Notes: a model not told the origin generated them from the letters alone. Counted from the first letter of the stretch, positions 51,017-64,000 are shown. The stretch is 64,000 bases of DNA from Oxyruncus cristatus (GCA_013399855.1 VXAY01002457.1:916873-980872); one strand, 5' to 3'. Numbers and translations are program-made.

Positions 51017-53228
51017 GGTGAGAAAACAACCACTGAAAGAAGCAGGTGCTGGTGTGAGAATGAGATGTAAAGTCCTCCTGCAGAAAAATATGAGGAAGGA
51101 AGGAAAATGTGTCCCCGGGAGATGGAGCAACACTTAGATTTGCCTTTGTGTGAGATTCAAGCACATTCATCTAACTGGCTGCAGGGCTGGCTCGTATGAA
51201 TGTTTAATCTGAAAAGAACTTATCCTGTCCAGGAGAGAGACTGAACTGAACCTCAGAACAGTTTATCCACATGGCTCTCATCTGTTATATAATGGACAAA
51301 CATCTTCTACAAATACATGATCAACGTGGCCACCAAACTGGCAAAGACAGGTGGGTGAGTACAGGCAGCAGACATTCAAGTAACCAAAACTGTCAGACAA
51401 GACAAGCTCCCGACTACACAAGAAGGACGACTAGCCAAGCCAAAACCAAGATGAGCAGCACTGTGACACTCCTTTTGGGAGGGACTGGGCAATAGCATAA
51501 GAACATCACACACAGCCAAGGAATATCACAGAAGGTAGAAGTGATCACCTTGATCTCAGATACTAAGGGCCACAAAGGATTTAATCGATAGTCTTAATTA
51601 TAAAGCATCAGCTCTGTAGTGTTGTATGCTCAGGGTTAATGTAGATGTTATAAACCAACAACTTTGTATGATTAATAAAGTGTAAGAATTAATCATTATC
51701 AAGAAGTGTGTTGTTGATGGATTATTTTGGTAAGGTTAATCTTCTAAATGCTTATTACAGTAACCTGTAATTCCTTACTCTTTATCCACATATATTCACC
51801 TTCAACAGCATTATAATAAAGATGCATTACATTACAAAATACATTAGCAAGTCTGCAGAAAATCACTTCAGTGCACAGCAAGCTGTAAATAATGTGTCTA
51901 GTCCCACTAAATGCAATAAAATTATTTATTTTAACAGGTGCAGCATTAGGAATTTTTGCTTATCGTGGGAAGTTTTAACATCAGATTTAAATTCTAACTT
52001 TTTAGTGTTTCGAATAATCAGGAAAAAAAGTCCCTAGGACCACAGAATCATGGCACTGCCACAGCAGTGTTCCACCATGGACCCACCTTTCCATCAGTTA
52101 AAACAAATTAACTCTATCCAGTAGAGAAAGCAACTATAGGGTTATTACACTGAATAACTCAAGCTACCATGATCTGTGAGGGTGATGACCTTGATGTCTA
52201 TGAAGTCTCGCAACTGCAGAAGATTTATTAAAAAATTCAGGATAATAGTTAAGGAACCCACTCCCAAAGTGTATAAGCATCCTTTCTGTGCAATCCCTTG
52301 GGAACACTTTTTCATCTTAGATTCTCTTGCAACTTAATTTTTGGAACAGTGTCTTGTCGTAAGTAGGGCCAGCATCACAAACTGATTTGAAATCAAAGCA
52401 GGCCATGAACAGGCAAGAACACAAGTTAGGGTAGCAACAAAGAGAAAACCACCGAGCCCCATCCACTCCAGTTTGCACAGGTCTCAGTCCTCTGCAGGAC
52501 TGGTAAAGAAAGTCAGCAGAATGGAGACTACAACTGGCTGCACGGATTTCTTCTCTCAGTTGTCAGGCCTGTTCTCCAGGTAAGCTCAGGATAGGCACTC
52601 AGTATTAAGGAGCTGGGGACAAGGGCTGACAAGGAATGAATAGAGAGTCAATGACTCCAGCCTTAAATATTTCTCAGTCTACAGTAGCTGCAAAATAACA
52701 AAATCACAACACTGTGATTTTGCAAGAGAGGTGAAACAGTAGTTGTGTTCTAAGAATTTTTTCTATTTCTTGCTGCTTTGCTTTTTTTGGATATTCTCCC
52801 AGGACATTTCGGGTTTGGTCTCCTTACACTTCCTCAATTGGTCTATGGGGATTTCCGAAATCCAAGCTACAATGAAGACGTATTTTATGATCACGTCTAA
52901 GACAGGGCACTATTAATAAAGGAAAATGTGATGTGCTTGTATTAGTCACAATCCCATAATTTACAGGGGTAGACACAGCAGTTTGGGTGGACAGGGAAAT
53001 TGTATTTTTTGTAGACAGTACATGATTAAAACACTGAACACTCTCACATCCTTCCATAGCATTAGGCAGAAGAATGACTTTTTAATTCGGAGACTAAACA
53101 GCAAACTCAATAAAGACTCTGCTCATTCCTTCATATTCCCTCACACAGTAGTTAAACAGAGAGAACTAAACTGTTAAGAAGTCACATGAAGTAATCTAGA
53201 TTATTGTTGCCTGGCCATGAGAAACTGT

Positions 53229-53266
53229 TTCAGTGATTGGATATTAAATCACTGATTCAGTGATTG
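53229..53266. repeat. Short direct and inverted repeat cluster
   Basis: 'ttcagtgattg' occurs twice (53229-53239 and 53256-53266) with its near reverse complement 'aatcactga' between them, so alternative small hairpins can form. No function is implied. Confidence 0.6.
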
Positions 53267-53430
53267 TAAGCTATTTGTTTCACCAAAATGCTGAAGCTTA
53301 ACAGTTTTCTGCTTCTGGGAAAATGGGATAAAAGGCACTCTAGGATTCAGGGACTTTTACAGGACTTTTTCATCTGTCATCTTGACCATCTATTTCATTC
53401 CTCATCTGTCTGTCTCTGTCATTTCTTCTC

Positions 53431-53549
53431 TTAGCTGTAGATTAAAATTATTAAAGCAGGGGCAATCACTTGGAGTGTAAGCTCCCCTGCATGGCACAAT
53501 GGATGCAGGGCCCAAGAACTGAGATCCTAAATGCTACAGCAACACCATG
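53431..53549 (+). mobile_element. Ancient L3/CR1-like LINE remnant
   Basis: The order 'tgtaagctcc', 'tggcacaatgg', 'gggccc', 'gatcctaaatgctac' and 'gcaaca' follows the 3' end of very old amniote CR1/L3-type elements, which read roughly 'gtaagctc...agcacaatgg...ggcctc...gctac...caata'. The match is broken by substitutions, so the call rests on the order of short motifs. If correct, the insertion predates birds. Confidence 0.4.
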
Positions 53550-55815
53550 AAATTCCACTGGCAGTCATCAGTTAAGCTGTATCTCACTGATGAACACACT
53601 ATATCAATTTAGTTTAGAATGAATGACAGAACAGTGTCAATCTGAAGATTACGGCCCACCTTCAGTGCTTTGGGCCTTGGTTTAAAAGCTGTGTTGGGTT
53701 CTAGGATTTTAATGAAGCAGATCAATTACATACAAGTTTTAACAGCTTTGCTCTCACTGAAAATCCATTTACAGTCTGAGTAACCATATTGTAATCGTGT
53801 GGTCCTCCACCAAGAAAAGCATCTGGCTGGAATTACAGACATACATAAAAATATCCTACATTTGGAGGAGTAGGAAGGGAAGAGAAAGTCCTTTCCTTTC
53901 TCTCTCTGGTAATTAGAACCTAAAGCCTTTAGAGCCAGCTCAGTCTTTTCAATATGCATTTGGAAAGTGCCCGGCACAATGAGCCCCAGAGTCCCCAGTT
54001 AAAGTGCCTGTGCTCCGTCACAACAGGAGTGAATATGTATTGAATATATTCAGTAGACATTAATTCTAAGTCAAAGAGCTTAGGGGGATTTTTCTGTTTC
54101 CGAAAGGACAAGGAGGGCTCAAAAGGAAGTCACTTTGGCTGTAAACAGGAGTTTATCATATTCCACTTCCTTCTGTGATGATCTTTCTTTTTATGGCTAC
54201 CTGATTTATAGCCCCATGCAAAGCTCAGCTGCCAACTAAAAGTGAATCTCAGCTGCACCAGAGCCTCCTTTCCCAGATTTTAACTCCATCCTCACTGTGT
54301 CCCTCCAGTGTCCACACAGCAAACGTCCGCAGCAAGCAAGCTGGGCTATAGACGGCATAAAGATAATCCCAGCACTCCAGCCTGTACACTCGCTTCCCAC
54401 ATTTCTGAGGGTGTGTCTTCCCAAAGAAACAGGAACAAGCCCCAGAAGCAGCACCTCAAATCCTTTCCTCACTCCAATTGTATGGCAGGAAGGAAGATAT
54501 GGCTGATGCCAGTGTATCTAACATCTGAACTTTAAACCCACACCGGCGCTGAGGCACCTCCAGCCTGAGCATCGCTGTTTTTGTCAGATAATGAGAACAG
54601 ATGGTGATATTTGATACAAACTAATCAGCTAACTTTGCGAAGAGTTGGGGATGCATTTTCATAATGAGGCATCTGATGAAGCTGATAAATAAAATTTCCC
54701 ATGGGAACGGAATACTGGAAATAACACCCTTATAATAGAAAAATAGAACTAATTCAATAAAGAGCAAGTGAAGGTAACCTTAATTATAGAAATCTCAGTG
54801 CTCACAGTCTTTTTGCTATTGGAGTTACATTTGCAAAATCTAATTGTGAAAAGGTGACTTTCCCACAGCTAATAAATACACACCAGCAGACACAGTGGTC
54901 ATGAATGTCCTGCTCTTTAGCTAGGGAATCCTTTTGCAGTAATACAGACATTATCAGATAAAATAATTGGAACTAAAGCTGGTCAAGAAATTTTTATTAA
55001 GTGCTCTTCTTCAGGGAACAATATTTTTATTACCATTAATAATGATTTTTTTCCCAGAGAAACCTTGATTGATTCATTTCCAGAAAAAAATACCTGAAGT
55101 GTCCAATTTCTATGGCTTTTTTCAGAGAGAAGATTAACTGATTTTCTCATTACTTTTGGTTGTCAGAATAATAGTAATATAAAAAGTTTCAGGCTAACAA
55201 TAGTGACCTTTGCTTACTGATTTTTCTTTATTCATTGTAGATCTAAAACATGTCACAGAGATTATTTTCCCCCTTCCTTCTGAATGTATTTTTACTTCAG
55301 AAAGGTATGATAGCTACCTATAATGGCATCTCAGCTGTGCTGAAAATGAGCAAAGAAGTTCATTTAACAGAACAGGATGCAATCAAACTTGCTTTGTTTT
55401 GTCCGATGCCTCGTGTATGAGAAAATATCCATTATTGACCAAGGGTCAACAGTGAGTTCAGCTATAAATTGAGTTAGCAGCTAGTTCTGCACAGCTCAGA
55501 AAGTTGAGCCTTCTTCTGTGCAGTCTTTGAAAGGGCTTTCTCAAATAAGTGGCTCATTTTATGTGTGCTATTCATCTTAAACTCCAGAACACTTTAGACT
55601 GTTCTTCCCACAGGGTGTTCACTGTATAACAGTGCTTTGGTGACAGTGCAAATTCGTGGGCTATTGGTGTGCCAGCACTGAACACTTAATTGGGCCCCAG
55701 TCTCTCTGTTTGGTTCGTAGCTCAGACTGTACACAAATTTAACCCGGTGTTTTATCAGGCTTACCTGTCTGGGATAAAAGGGTCGCTCCTATCGTAGAGT
55801 AACTGGTGCCAGCAC
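53550..55815. other. Non-coding stretch
   Basis: No supportable gene; all frames are under 85 codons. 54590-54740 is an A+T-rich stretch with several TAAT and GATAA motifs that could be a conserved element, but this cannot be told from one genome. Confidence 0.5.
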
Positions 55816-55905
55816 AGAATCATAAAGTCACTCTGGCTGAAAGGAACTTAGAGTTGTTGTGTAGGCCAAACTCCTCCTCAAAGCAAGGTCAACACAAACA
55901 GCTGC
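55816..55905 (-). mobile_element. CR1 LINE fragment, minus strand
   Basis: It starts with a decayed tail (agaatcataaagtcactctgg), then 'ctgaaaggaactta', 'ggccaaactcctcctcaaag' and 'caaggtcaacacaaacagctgc', following the CR1 order 'ggttggaagg...ccaacccccctgctcaaag...cagggtcaaccagagcaggttgc'. The copy is old and truncated at about 90 bases. Confidence 0.8.
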
Positions 55906-58646
55906 ATCAGTCAAATACACATTTGTCTTAAAAGATATGCAGACCCAGTAAGTTTATCTGCTAACATTCACCCATGGAAGTTCTTTAAAATGTGATACCT
56001 TTAACATTAAAGAGAATAAGTGAACTAACAGCATCAATAGAGAGGTCTTCCAAACAAAATGCTATTCTGCCTGGCAGTGTAGTATGACACCTGTTCCTTT
56101 GGGCTCGTGTACTTGTTTCTCAGCAGGCAGACCAAAAGCAAAGGTATGTTTATTTGGACAGCTGAAGAACAGTGCAAAGAGTTTGTGATGGGAAGGCTGT
56201 GACCTACAGGAATCTTCTCTACTACCAGCTGTTTTTAAAACCTGTATAAATTTGAAACTCTATCAAGTATAACAAAGAACTAAGAATTTCTTACTTAGCA
56301 AAGTCAAAGATACAAAGTCTCTTCCTGATGCTTCAAAGAGCAATTAAAAAAAAATTTAAAAATGTGTTTTCCCTTTTTTTCTCCATGGATCTTGTTCCTA
56401 GTGGTAATAATCTGTGCCAAAGCAACAAGTTTTTTTTAGCCTTCCTCACATCTTTCAGCTGGGGACCAAGGTCAGAACAAAACAAGCAAGGAGGAGGTAA
56501 ACGGGGTGCAGTCTACAATTCACGGTGGGCAGCCAGTGCCTACATTCATATTTCATATTTTTGGTCACAATAAAGTAGCACCAAAGAAAATGTTCATATT
56601 CAGGCTGTGTTCTAAATAAAATACACTTGGGAAAAAGAGAGAAAAAAAGAATTAAAAAAATTTTACAGAGGAGAATTAATTGCAAATCAAAGACAAAGCA
56701 TTTCTGACTCGAAAACAAGAGGAGGAAAGAGTCCTCATTTTACTGGCAGAAACATGACAGGATTAAAGACAGTATTTCATAAAACTCCAGTTGTGAATAT
56801 TAGTTGTCACATTTTAAATATAAAGCAACATGATGGACAAAAGGAAGCACTATATAGATCTGTTCAAGTGTGGGAAAAAGAAAAGTGTGGGAAAATACAA
56901 GTGGGAGGGGTAATGAAACTGGTGCTGACCTTTGTTCAAAGTTCCCAAGGGTAAATGCAAAGCAAATTGCAGCTCACATTGTGGCAAGTTTTTATGGTGC
57001 CCTTCTTCAGTAATTCTAAGACAAAACCCCCCTAAGTGTGAGCTATTACATTTACCAGTACAATGCCCAAGAGATTTTTTTCTTTTCTTTTCTTTTTAAT
57101 TATTTGGGTTTTTCCCTCTCTCTTTTTTCCTTCTTTGGTTGAGATTTTCAACTGAAAATCAAAGTGAACTAAATAAAGCTGAGGAAAAAAAAAAAAATCT
57201 GTGTCCTTTCTCAGGAACAAAAGAAGGGCCTTCACAATGTTGTTCCTCACAAGCGATGCATCTGCTTTTACACGTATTAACGATGTTTAAAAATTATTCT
57301 TCCTGACTTTGCATTCATTAAAGTAGTATTTCTCACAGTATATGTACTATTACCTTGAAAACCATCTCTGTCCTAAAAATATTCCTTTTTTTTTTGTATT
57401 CTTTTATTTTAGTTCCAAGAAAATTCACATAATAAATATTCTAAGACACTGAAAATATGAATGCATAAACTGAAAAAGCCACTAACACAGCCCCAAAAAG
57501 CCACTCGGCTGTGTACAGAGATCTTCCAGGAGCATTGCTGAAGTTTTTAAAAACTTGAATTGTTGCCATATGGGCAAGAAATGAAATCAGCTTTTAGCTG
57601 CATGGTGAGATTTTCAAGAGAAAGGTCCAACCCTTCTGATGCTCACAGGCAGTTAATGCAACACAAGAGAAACGCAGAATGTGGCTAATGTAGGTATAAA
57701 AGACAAAGTTTTTCTAAGAATTAAGGATATATAAACAAATTCTTCAAAGAGAATTTACTAAGTTCTTCCCAGAATTAGAGAGAACAGGGAGGCTTAGATT
57801 TCCCCACAGACAGAAACAGGATTTCTGCATTATCTTTCTTGCATCATAATAATTCACTACTGATCGAAACAAGGACTTTGCCATCATTTGTCATTTCAGA
57901 CAGGATTCTTCTCTCCTCTAACACTGGAGAATAAACCTTTCCAAACATTTTATTCATCAAACGTGAAAGACACCATCTCCTCAGGTCACGTCATCCTATT
58001 GCACTACGAAAAGTGGAGCCTTACCCACTTTTGTAGCAGTGTCTGTGTGTTATGAAATGCACTCCTCCTCCTGGATCAGCATGCTAAGAGGTGAATGAAG
58101 GAGCCAAGGATTTATGGAATCCACTAAACTGTCACAGCCTTCGGAGATTATCCATTCAATAAAATTGGACCTAGAGTTCTACTGTTACATTTTCCAAAAC
58201 CCGTTCCCAGTTAGGATTCTGAAATAGGGCAGTGATATTTGTCACTCCATTGCAAAATAAGAGCAAAGCCTTTATAAAGCATTCTGCCATCCCACAAACA
58301 CCCGTATAAACAGGGAAAGCATCATTATTCCACTTACTTTAGCCTTCATGACTTGGATTCACCTCATGGTGGTTCCCTAAAGAAATAAAGTTTCTCACAG
58401 AGATTTCCTCCCAGCTCCTATTCTATGAATTTCACCAGCTAGCATTATGGCCATGCCCAACAATGCCTTTTACATCACAATTTTTGCAATTCTATATTTG
58501 CCATAGAGGTACAAATCAAGAACCAGAACGGAATAATTATTACCCACTCTTTTGATCTAAGCTTTCCAATCATTGTACAGCCTATTCATTAAAACCAGTA
58601 CAATCCGAAAATAAGCCCATATGAGAACGATTTCCTTTATCCTCAC

Positions 58647-58732
58647 CAAAAAAAAAAACAACAACAACAACAACAACAAAAACACAAACAAAAAACACAC
58701 ACCAAAAAAATTCCAACCAAACAACCAGAACA
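58647..58732. repeat. A run, (ACA)n and A/C-rich tract
   Basis: An A run is followed by about seven ACA units (58659-58680), then A/C-only sequence with CACACA and CCAAAC units. The trinucleotide part may be length-variable. Confidence 0.85.
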
Positions 58733-61700
58733 CCCTTCCTAGTTAAAGCAGGTCAGCTTTTATCCACTGTAAAGAACTCCAGCCCCCTCTTGTGACAAGC
58801 AATCAGAAGACAAGCACGGTTTCACAGTGCGATACTGCGCTGTTTGAATCAGCTTCCATCCAAATTGAATTCCTTCGGAAAGATCAGGAGACTGGAATGA
58901 AATAACTTTGACTATATTACTTTTTGCTGATTTCTTCCCAGCATCAGAATGGATGTTACATGAAGAAAAGCATCACAGTATAGTGACAGAATTCTGTCTC
59001 TGCTTGCTCTCTGGGCAGCAGGGATTTAGCTCCCTGCAGTCACAATTCTCTCTCTCTGCCTTAACTTAGATAGAAAGGTAGCATTCATATAAAATTGCAC
59101 GAGATAAGAACAAGAAGGGTTTTGGTTTTTTTTTTTTTACCAGTCAGCATGAATTCCTTCCATCTCTGTCACATAAGGACTGTTAAGCCTACTGTATTTC
59201 CAACAGGGGATACAAAAAAGCAACCCCCTCGTTGGCTTTATGCCATTAGGAATGACATACACCATGGAAATCCTCAAGTGTAAACCAAATGTCTCATGGA
59301 TATAAAAAGCAATTTTGGTCTAACATCTTCTTCCAGTGGTCCATAATGGACACAGTTTTAAGAACCACCATAACATTAGCAACATTTCTTTAATCAGAGT
59401 ACTTTTAGCATAAATTCTTGATGAATATGATTTACAGAAGTGTAAGGGACTTAGAATGGAGGAACAGGTGTAAAAATGCCCATTAATTTTTGACCTGGCC
59501 TGACATATCTCTGTATCTGCATCTATGTAGATACACGTATCAAACCACTTGCAGATTTTCTATCTCAGAAACAACAGTTCAGCAATGAACCAGCCTGTCC
59601 TACACTGACTTACTGACTCTACAGATGGAGAAATTCAGCACCTGTGTACTGCTGGGGTATTGGGAAGCCACGAGCACCAATTTTTGTTGCTGTCAGTGGA
59701 AATTTTTCAGAGATCTATTTAGGGTATGGGACAGCAGTGTGGTACTTTGGTGATTAGACCAGAGACTCTATTCCTCACTTCCCTGAAGGCACGGACAAGC
59801 AGTGGGCTTCTGCATCCTCTATTTGCACAGATATCTGTTATTTATGGTGTGGCCAAGAAATTCCGGGTAGCAGCAGTACCTCGAAGTGGAGCTTGAACTG
59901 GTCCTCGGAGACAGAAGCTGGAACTCGGTGTGCTGACCTGATTTGTTCTGTGCCGAGCAAAAGCCAGAAGGTAGGAACCAGGATAATGTGTTGGGAAGAC
60001 TTCCCCGAGGCACTAAACAATGTACCGGAAGCAGAAGAGGAGCTGCAAATAGATCCAAACTTAGCACTAATGAGCGTGGCTCCAAAACACTGGCCAGCAG
60101 TGCTGAAAACATTCAGCCACCTTCCACATTGCAAAACTACAGAGGAGCAGGAAACCTTCTTGTACCAACACTAAGCTGTCACAGCCCATAGCATTTCATT
60201 GAATGAGCTTGCCAATACGTTGTTCATCATTTTAATCTGGATATACTACACACTGCGTGTTAAAATAAGGAAAGCTGACACAAATTTAAGGCAGCTCACA
60301 ACCTGCTTATTAATTGACAGTGGGAAATAGTGTCTGTTCAAGCTCAATACTTTATCACTTAATCCCATTGCAGCTTTGCTCCTTACTAAACAAGCAATTA
60401 CTCTTCTAACATGATGCAGCCCTGCCTCAGGAGATGATACCACCTGTAAAAGGTTTTAACTGGATATCTGTGTTTAGGTTGTAATAATATTAAACCAACC
60501 AACACAAGATAACCACCTTCCCTTACACTGAAACATACCCAGGACACAGAATGGTGTTAGTGGTTATAGTATTATATACCACCTTAGCAGAGCTCCCTCA
60601 GCTTTTAGCTGTCCTGACACTCTTCCTGTATTTGTACTTTGCTGGACACAAGCAGGCTCACGGCTTCCTGTGTGATGGTGATAACATATGTCTGACTTTG
60701 CTGTTGGCAGCTGGAGTGAAGGGGAAGACAATGCCCTTTGACCTGTGAAAAGCAGTATAAAGCTTATCAGATCCTCTCCAGATATCACTGAAGGAAATGG
60801 GCTGGAAGAGTTGGCCCCACATAGGAAATATATATAAAAACCTGTCAGCACTGGTCTTTTCGAAATGTCATTAAAAACATACTTTTGCAAATCTGAGTCC
60901 CTCCTAGACAATGTCATTTGTACAGACTGAAATGAAGTAAAAGTGGAGAGGAAAAACTACACATCACACATTAAGCTGAAGTACATAGCACTCAGTCAGT
61001 AGTACCAAGACTGCTTCACTTTATGGTGCCAAAATAAACTTTTCTTGGTGATTACTTCTCTGGTCCACTTCTGAAACAGAGCTTTAAAGGTCACGTATTG
61101 TATAAAACATTACACAAAACTGTTCCCACTCAGCAGTTCTTTTGGGGGTGTGGATTATCTGCAAAGCCTTCTAGATGAACTGCAGAAAACTAAGACCATG
61201 GACTGACCCCCACAGAAAAACCCACACCTAACAGAAAGGTTAAATAGGATAAAGTCCTTACTGCCCTGCCAGATGTTGTAGGCAGTATTAGTATAAAAAA
61301 ACTTCTAATAGCAATCATCTTGTTTGACATGGATAAAACACCTACCTGATTTACCTTGCACTATATGGTTACAAAAACAGCTAAACAGCACCAATGCCGA
61401 TGCAAAAAAATTCACTTGGGCTTTTTTTTATATGATTGTTGAAAAAAAAAATCCAAACAGAACACTGATAAACACAAGGCTGAAAAGATTATGATTATTC
61501 AGGAAACTCAGTTCTTCCTTTTGGTGTGGTCCCTACATACCAGTTAAAAAGCAATTTTTCAGTATCTTCACTGACATAACAGGGAACGTTTCTTGTCATT
61601 ACAACTGGAATGACTGCAAGGGGAAAAAAGAGAGAAAAAATATAATACATCATCCTCAAACTAGGTAACTGAAAGAAAAAAACCCAAATCTGCAGTTATC

Positions 61701-62718
61701 AGGTGAAGCATCAGCAGCTGAAGTGCTTAAAAATCCTCTCACAGAAAAGATTTCAGTTTGCTGGGTTTTTGCTGCCCCTATACCAGCATTAATACTTTAA
61801 TACACACTATATAATAAAATCTTGTGTTTCACACTCAGAACCCTATTCCTCTTAAACAATGGTTAAATCATTTAGGAGTCATGAAATCACACTGGAGACC
61901 ATGCTGACGGTGTCAATATAAGAATGCAAGCAGGAATAAATATTATTTCCAATATTATTTAAAATATATTTTAGAATAACATCCAGGCAAGACTATCGGC
62001 AGGACTGACTACACAGTGTTCCAGTGCAGATCTGCCCCAACTTGTCAATGCTGTGCTCTGCTCCAGGTCAGAACCCAACTCACCTTTCTGGTAGAGAAGT
62101 AGAGGGCAAGTTGGGTTTTCTGCTTTTGGGTCTTTGTTGGGGTTATTTTCCTTATATTTATAGCTTTTAAAATTACGTGGAAAGAATGCAGCTGGCTGAT
62201 GTCTGCCAGAGATCTGTACCCATGAAACGTCTGTTGGGTTTCAGGAGCTCCCAGAAGTCAGTGTTCTCTCGGACAAAGTCAAATCCCAAACTTGTGACCA
62301 CTGATGAACTTGATTATTAATAAAGCAGAAAGTAGCTCTGTCACTGTCAGTATATATTGAGAGACCTGAACTCCCACTCCTTAAAAGGGGGATCAGTCTA
62401 AGCAGACAAGGCAGGGAAGGGGAGAAAGGAAACAGTCCTGACAGACAATTGAGGCACTGAGTGATTTTGCTCAAGATAATTCAGGAAGCCTATAAAAAAA
62501 TCAGGATGGTTAGCTTTCCTCATTCCTGCTCTACCACAAGCTCCTCCTTCTCTTTAAGTCTTACAATATTTAGGGCTTTTACCGCTAAGTTAGTATCTCT
62601 GACAGGAGTTATATTTTCTATTTTCATTATTCGCAGGAGACTTCAGAAATCTTAGGATTACATTTCTGTTTTCTTCTTGCTCATATTCTGTTTAATTATG
62701 TTTAATATAGAGACCTTA

Positions 62719-62825
62719 AAGAAACAAAAACAAAACACCCCAAACAAACAAGCAAAACCCCCAACAAAACAAAAACAAACAAACCCCACAAACAAACAAA
62801 CAAACAAAAACAAACCAAAAAACCA
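62719..62825. repeat. (AAAC)n and A/C-only tract
   Basis: About 107 bases built almost solely of A and C (one G), including a clean run of CAAA units around 62789-62809. It is the longest A/C-only tract in the window. Confidence 0.9.
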
Positions 62826-64000
62826 GTATGTAAAGTAGCAAGATAAAAAACTCACCTTCCTGCTCTCTGGCCCAATAAATCTTGACAAGAAAGAGGCAGA
62901 GTTCCCTTTCCTATATTATTTCATGTAGCTTAAATTCTGGAAATCAGAAACTTTCCAAGTATACAGAAAATGGAGATTTGACCTTCCAGAGGGGTCAGAA
63001 CTGAAATTTTCTTTGGCTTTCCTTTTCAAAATTGAATTCAGAACCAGGTTCCAGCAGTATTTAAAATTGCATCCCATGAGGGCAAAAATAATCCACCACT
63101 GGCTGGACACTTCATGATAACAGTTTAGAGAGATGAAGACAGATGGATGATGCCACCGAGCTGTACCTTCTGCACAGCCAACAAACCTTAGAAGTTCAAG
63201 AAGCTTTAGTGCACTGGCATTAAAAATGAAACTCTCTTTGCCTTAAAATACAATAAAACAACCTGAGAGGCACAAGCCATCTCAAAGAACATTTGGAAAC
63301 AACCACAGTGTTATTACTTTTAAACACAGTTATTTCTGAAGACCATTAATGCGGCTGAGTTCTGCCACACAGCATAAGGGTTACCATACAAGAAATATGT
63401 TATTTAAGCTTCTAGGCATGTTAGCAAAGATCTGTACAGGCTGATCTGCTCCAGTGGGGAATAAACCAGAGTCATTTTGCATTCTGTGATGTTATAAGGG
63501 GATGAGGGTTAAGAACATTTGTGCTCCAAGGCCAGTAAGCCAGAGAAGATGAAAAGTCAATAAATACCAGACCGGCTCTAGAACAGGAATAGTTCAAAAG
63601 GCAAACAGTTTGTAGGGGCAAATTGATACATTTTGTGTCTTTTTAACTGCAAAAGGGAATGGTCTGTCATGGGTTACGTATTATAACCAAGCAGAACAAT
63701 ATTCCCCATTTTCTCACTAGAAGGACTCCCTATACCATGACCTGGAAAAACCGTGTCCAAAAATATGCCCAACGCAGCTCTTAATCTGTAACATTTACTG
63801 CAACAGGTTCTTTTCTGAAGCTCACTCTCTACATATGTGCTTGTAATCCTGTCCTTCAGAATCTGAGCAAGGTACATGCATTGTTACACACCTTTCTCAA
63901 ACCTAGCATAAAGAATTGCATAAATCACAAAACCATGGATTGGTCTTAACTATTCTTAGAATTCCTCTTCCCTCAGAGCAGATACTATAAATTTCTGAAA

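Larger units (their letters stand above)
50656..53430. other. Non-coding stretch
   Basis: No supportable gene; one 104-codon frame at 50856-51170 (-) overlaps the 16-bp tandem repeat and has no domain. A 20-base match to a CR1-like tail near 52039 was considered too weak to call. Confidence 0.5.
55906..64000. other. Long non-coding stretch to the window end
   Basis: About 8 kb without a supportable gene. 59880-60175 is GC-elevated with frames of 93 and 82 codons on the plus strand and 97 and 98 on the minus strand, none with a domain. A pyrimidine-rich run lies near 57075-57135. The two A/C tracts are listed separately. Confidence 0.5.

Noticed and set aside
52036..52060. CR1-like 'cacagaatcatggc' near 52040
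   Set aside because: Only about 12 bases fit the CR1 tail and the following sequence does not continue the family order.
59618..59645. MIR-like 'acagatggagaaattcagc'
   Set aside because: A single short match without the flanking parts of the element.
62719..62825. A/C-rich array considered as a CRISPR-like or telomeric repeat
   Set aside because: There are no regular spacers and no TTAGGG/CCCTAA units; it is simple AAAC low complexity.

Overview
The window looks like nuclear DNA of a bird, from a long non-coding stretch (intergenic or deep intronic). The evidence is several CR1 LINE fragments ending in the bird-typical 'gattctgtgat' tail, a CR1-like copy in inverted orientation, an endogenous-retrovirus-type solo LTR, older CR1/L3-like remnants, a (CA)n microsatellite and many homopolymer runs. 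No Alu, B1 or L1 sequence was noticed. Base composition is mostly A+T-rich, with a few short GC-rich blocks. Species cannot be determined by reading alone.

I find no protein-coding gene that I can support. The longest open frame is 178 codons (47751-48287). No frame shows a recognisable domain, and the longer frames lie in locally GC- or pyrimidine-rich DNA where stop codons are rarer and frames stay open on both strands. No operon-like layout, ribosome-binding sites, tRNA, rRNA or CRISPR array was seen.

Layout: 1-945 is plain sequence; 946-1272 is a plus-strand CR1 3' end. 1273-14074 is unique-looking A+T-rich DNA with A/C or G/T tracts. 14075-15155 is the most structured part of the window: two arms of about 165 bp, roughly 90% identical by hand alignment, in inverted orientation around a 752 bp centre. 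15156-24464 holds a 40-bp tandem duplication and a pyrimidine-rich block. 24471-24980 is a minus-strand solo LTR with a TATA-like box and a polyadenylation signal, flanked by ATGATG on both sides. 24981-40610 holds A/C tracts, a GC-rich block (32480-32880) and a possible retrocopy 3' end near 33.7 kb. 40611-44770 has a plus-strand CR1 tail, the (CA)n array and a roughly 500 bp minus-strand CR1. 44771-64000 has two further minus-strand CR1 tails, an ancient L3/CR1-like remnant, a 16-bp tandem repeat and large A/C-only tracts.

The elements do not form a pathway; they are layers of transposon insertion in slowly decaying DNA. The best candidate for something undescribed is the long inverted repeat at 14.1-15.2 kb, which may be a foldback or MITE-like element with long terminal inverted repeats, or two opposed copies of an unnamed repeat family.
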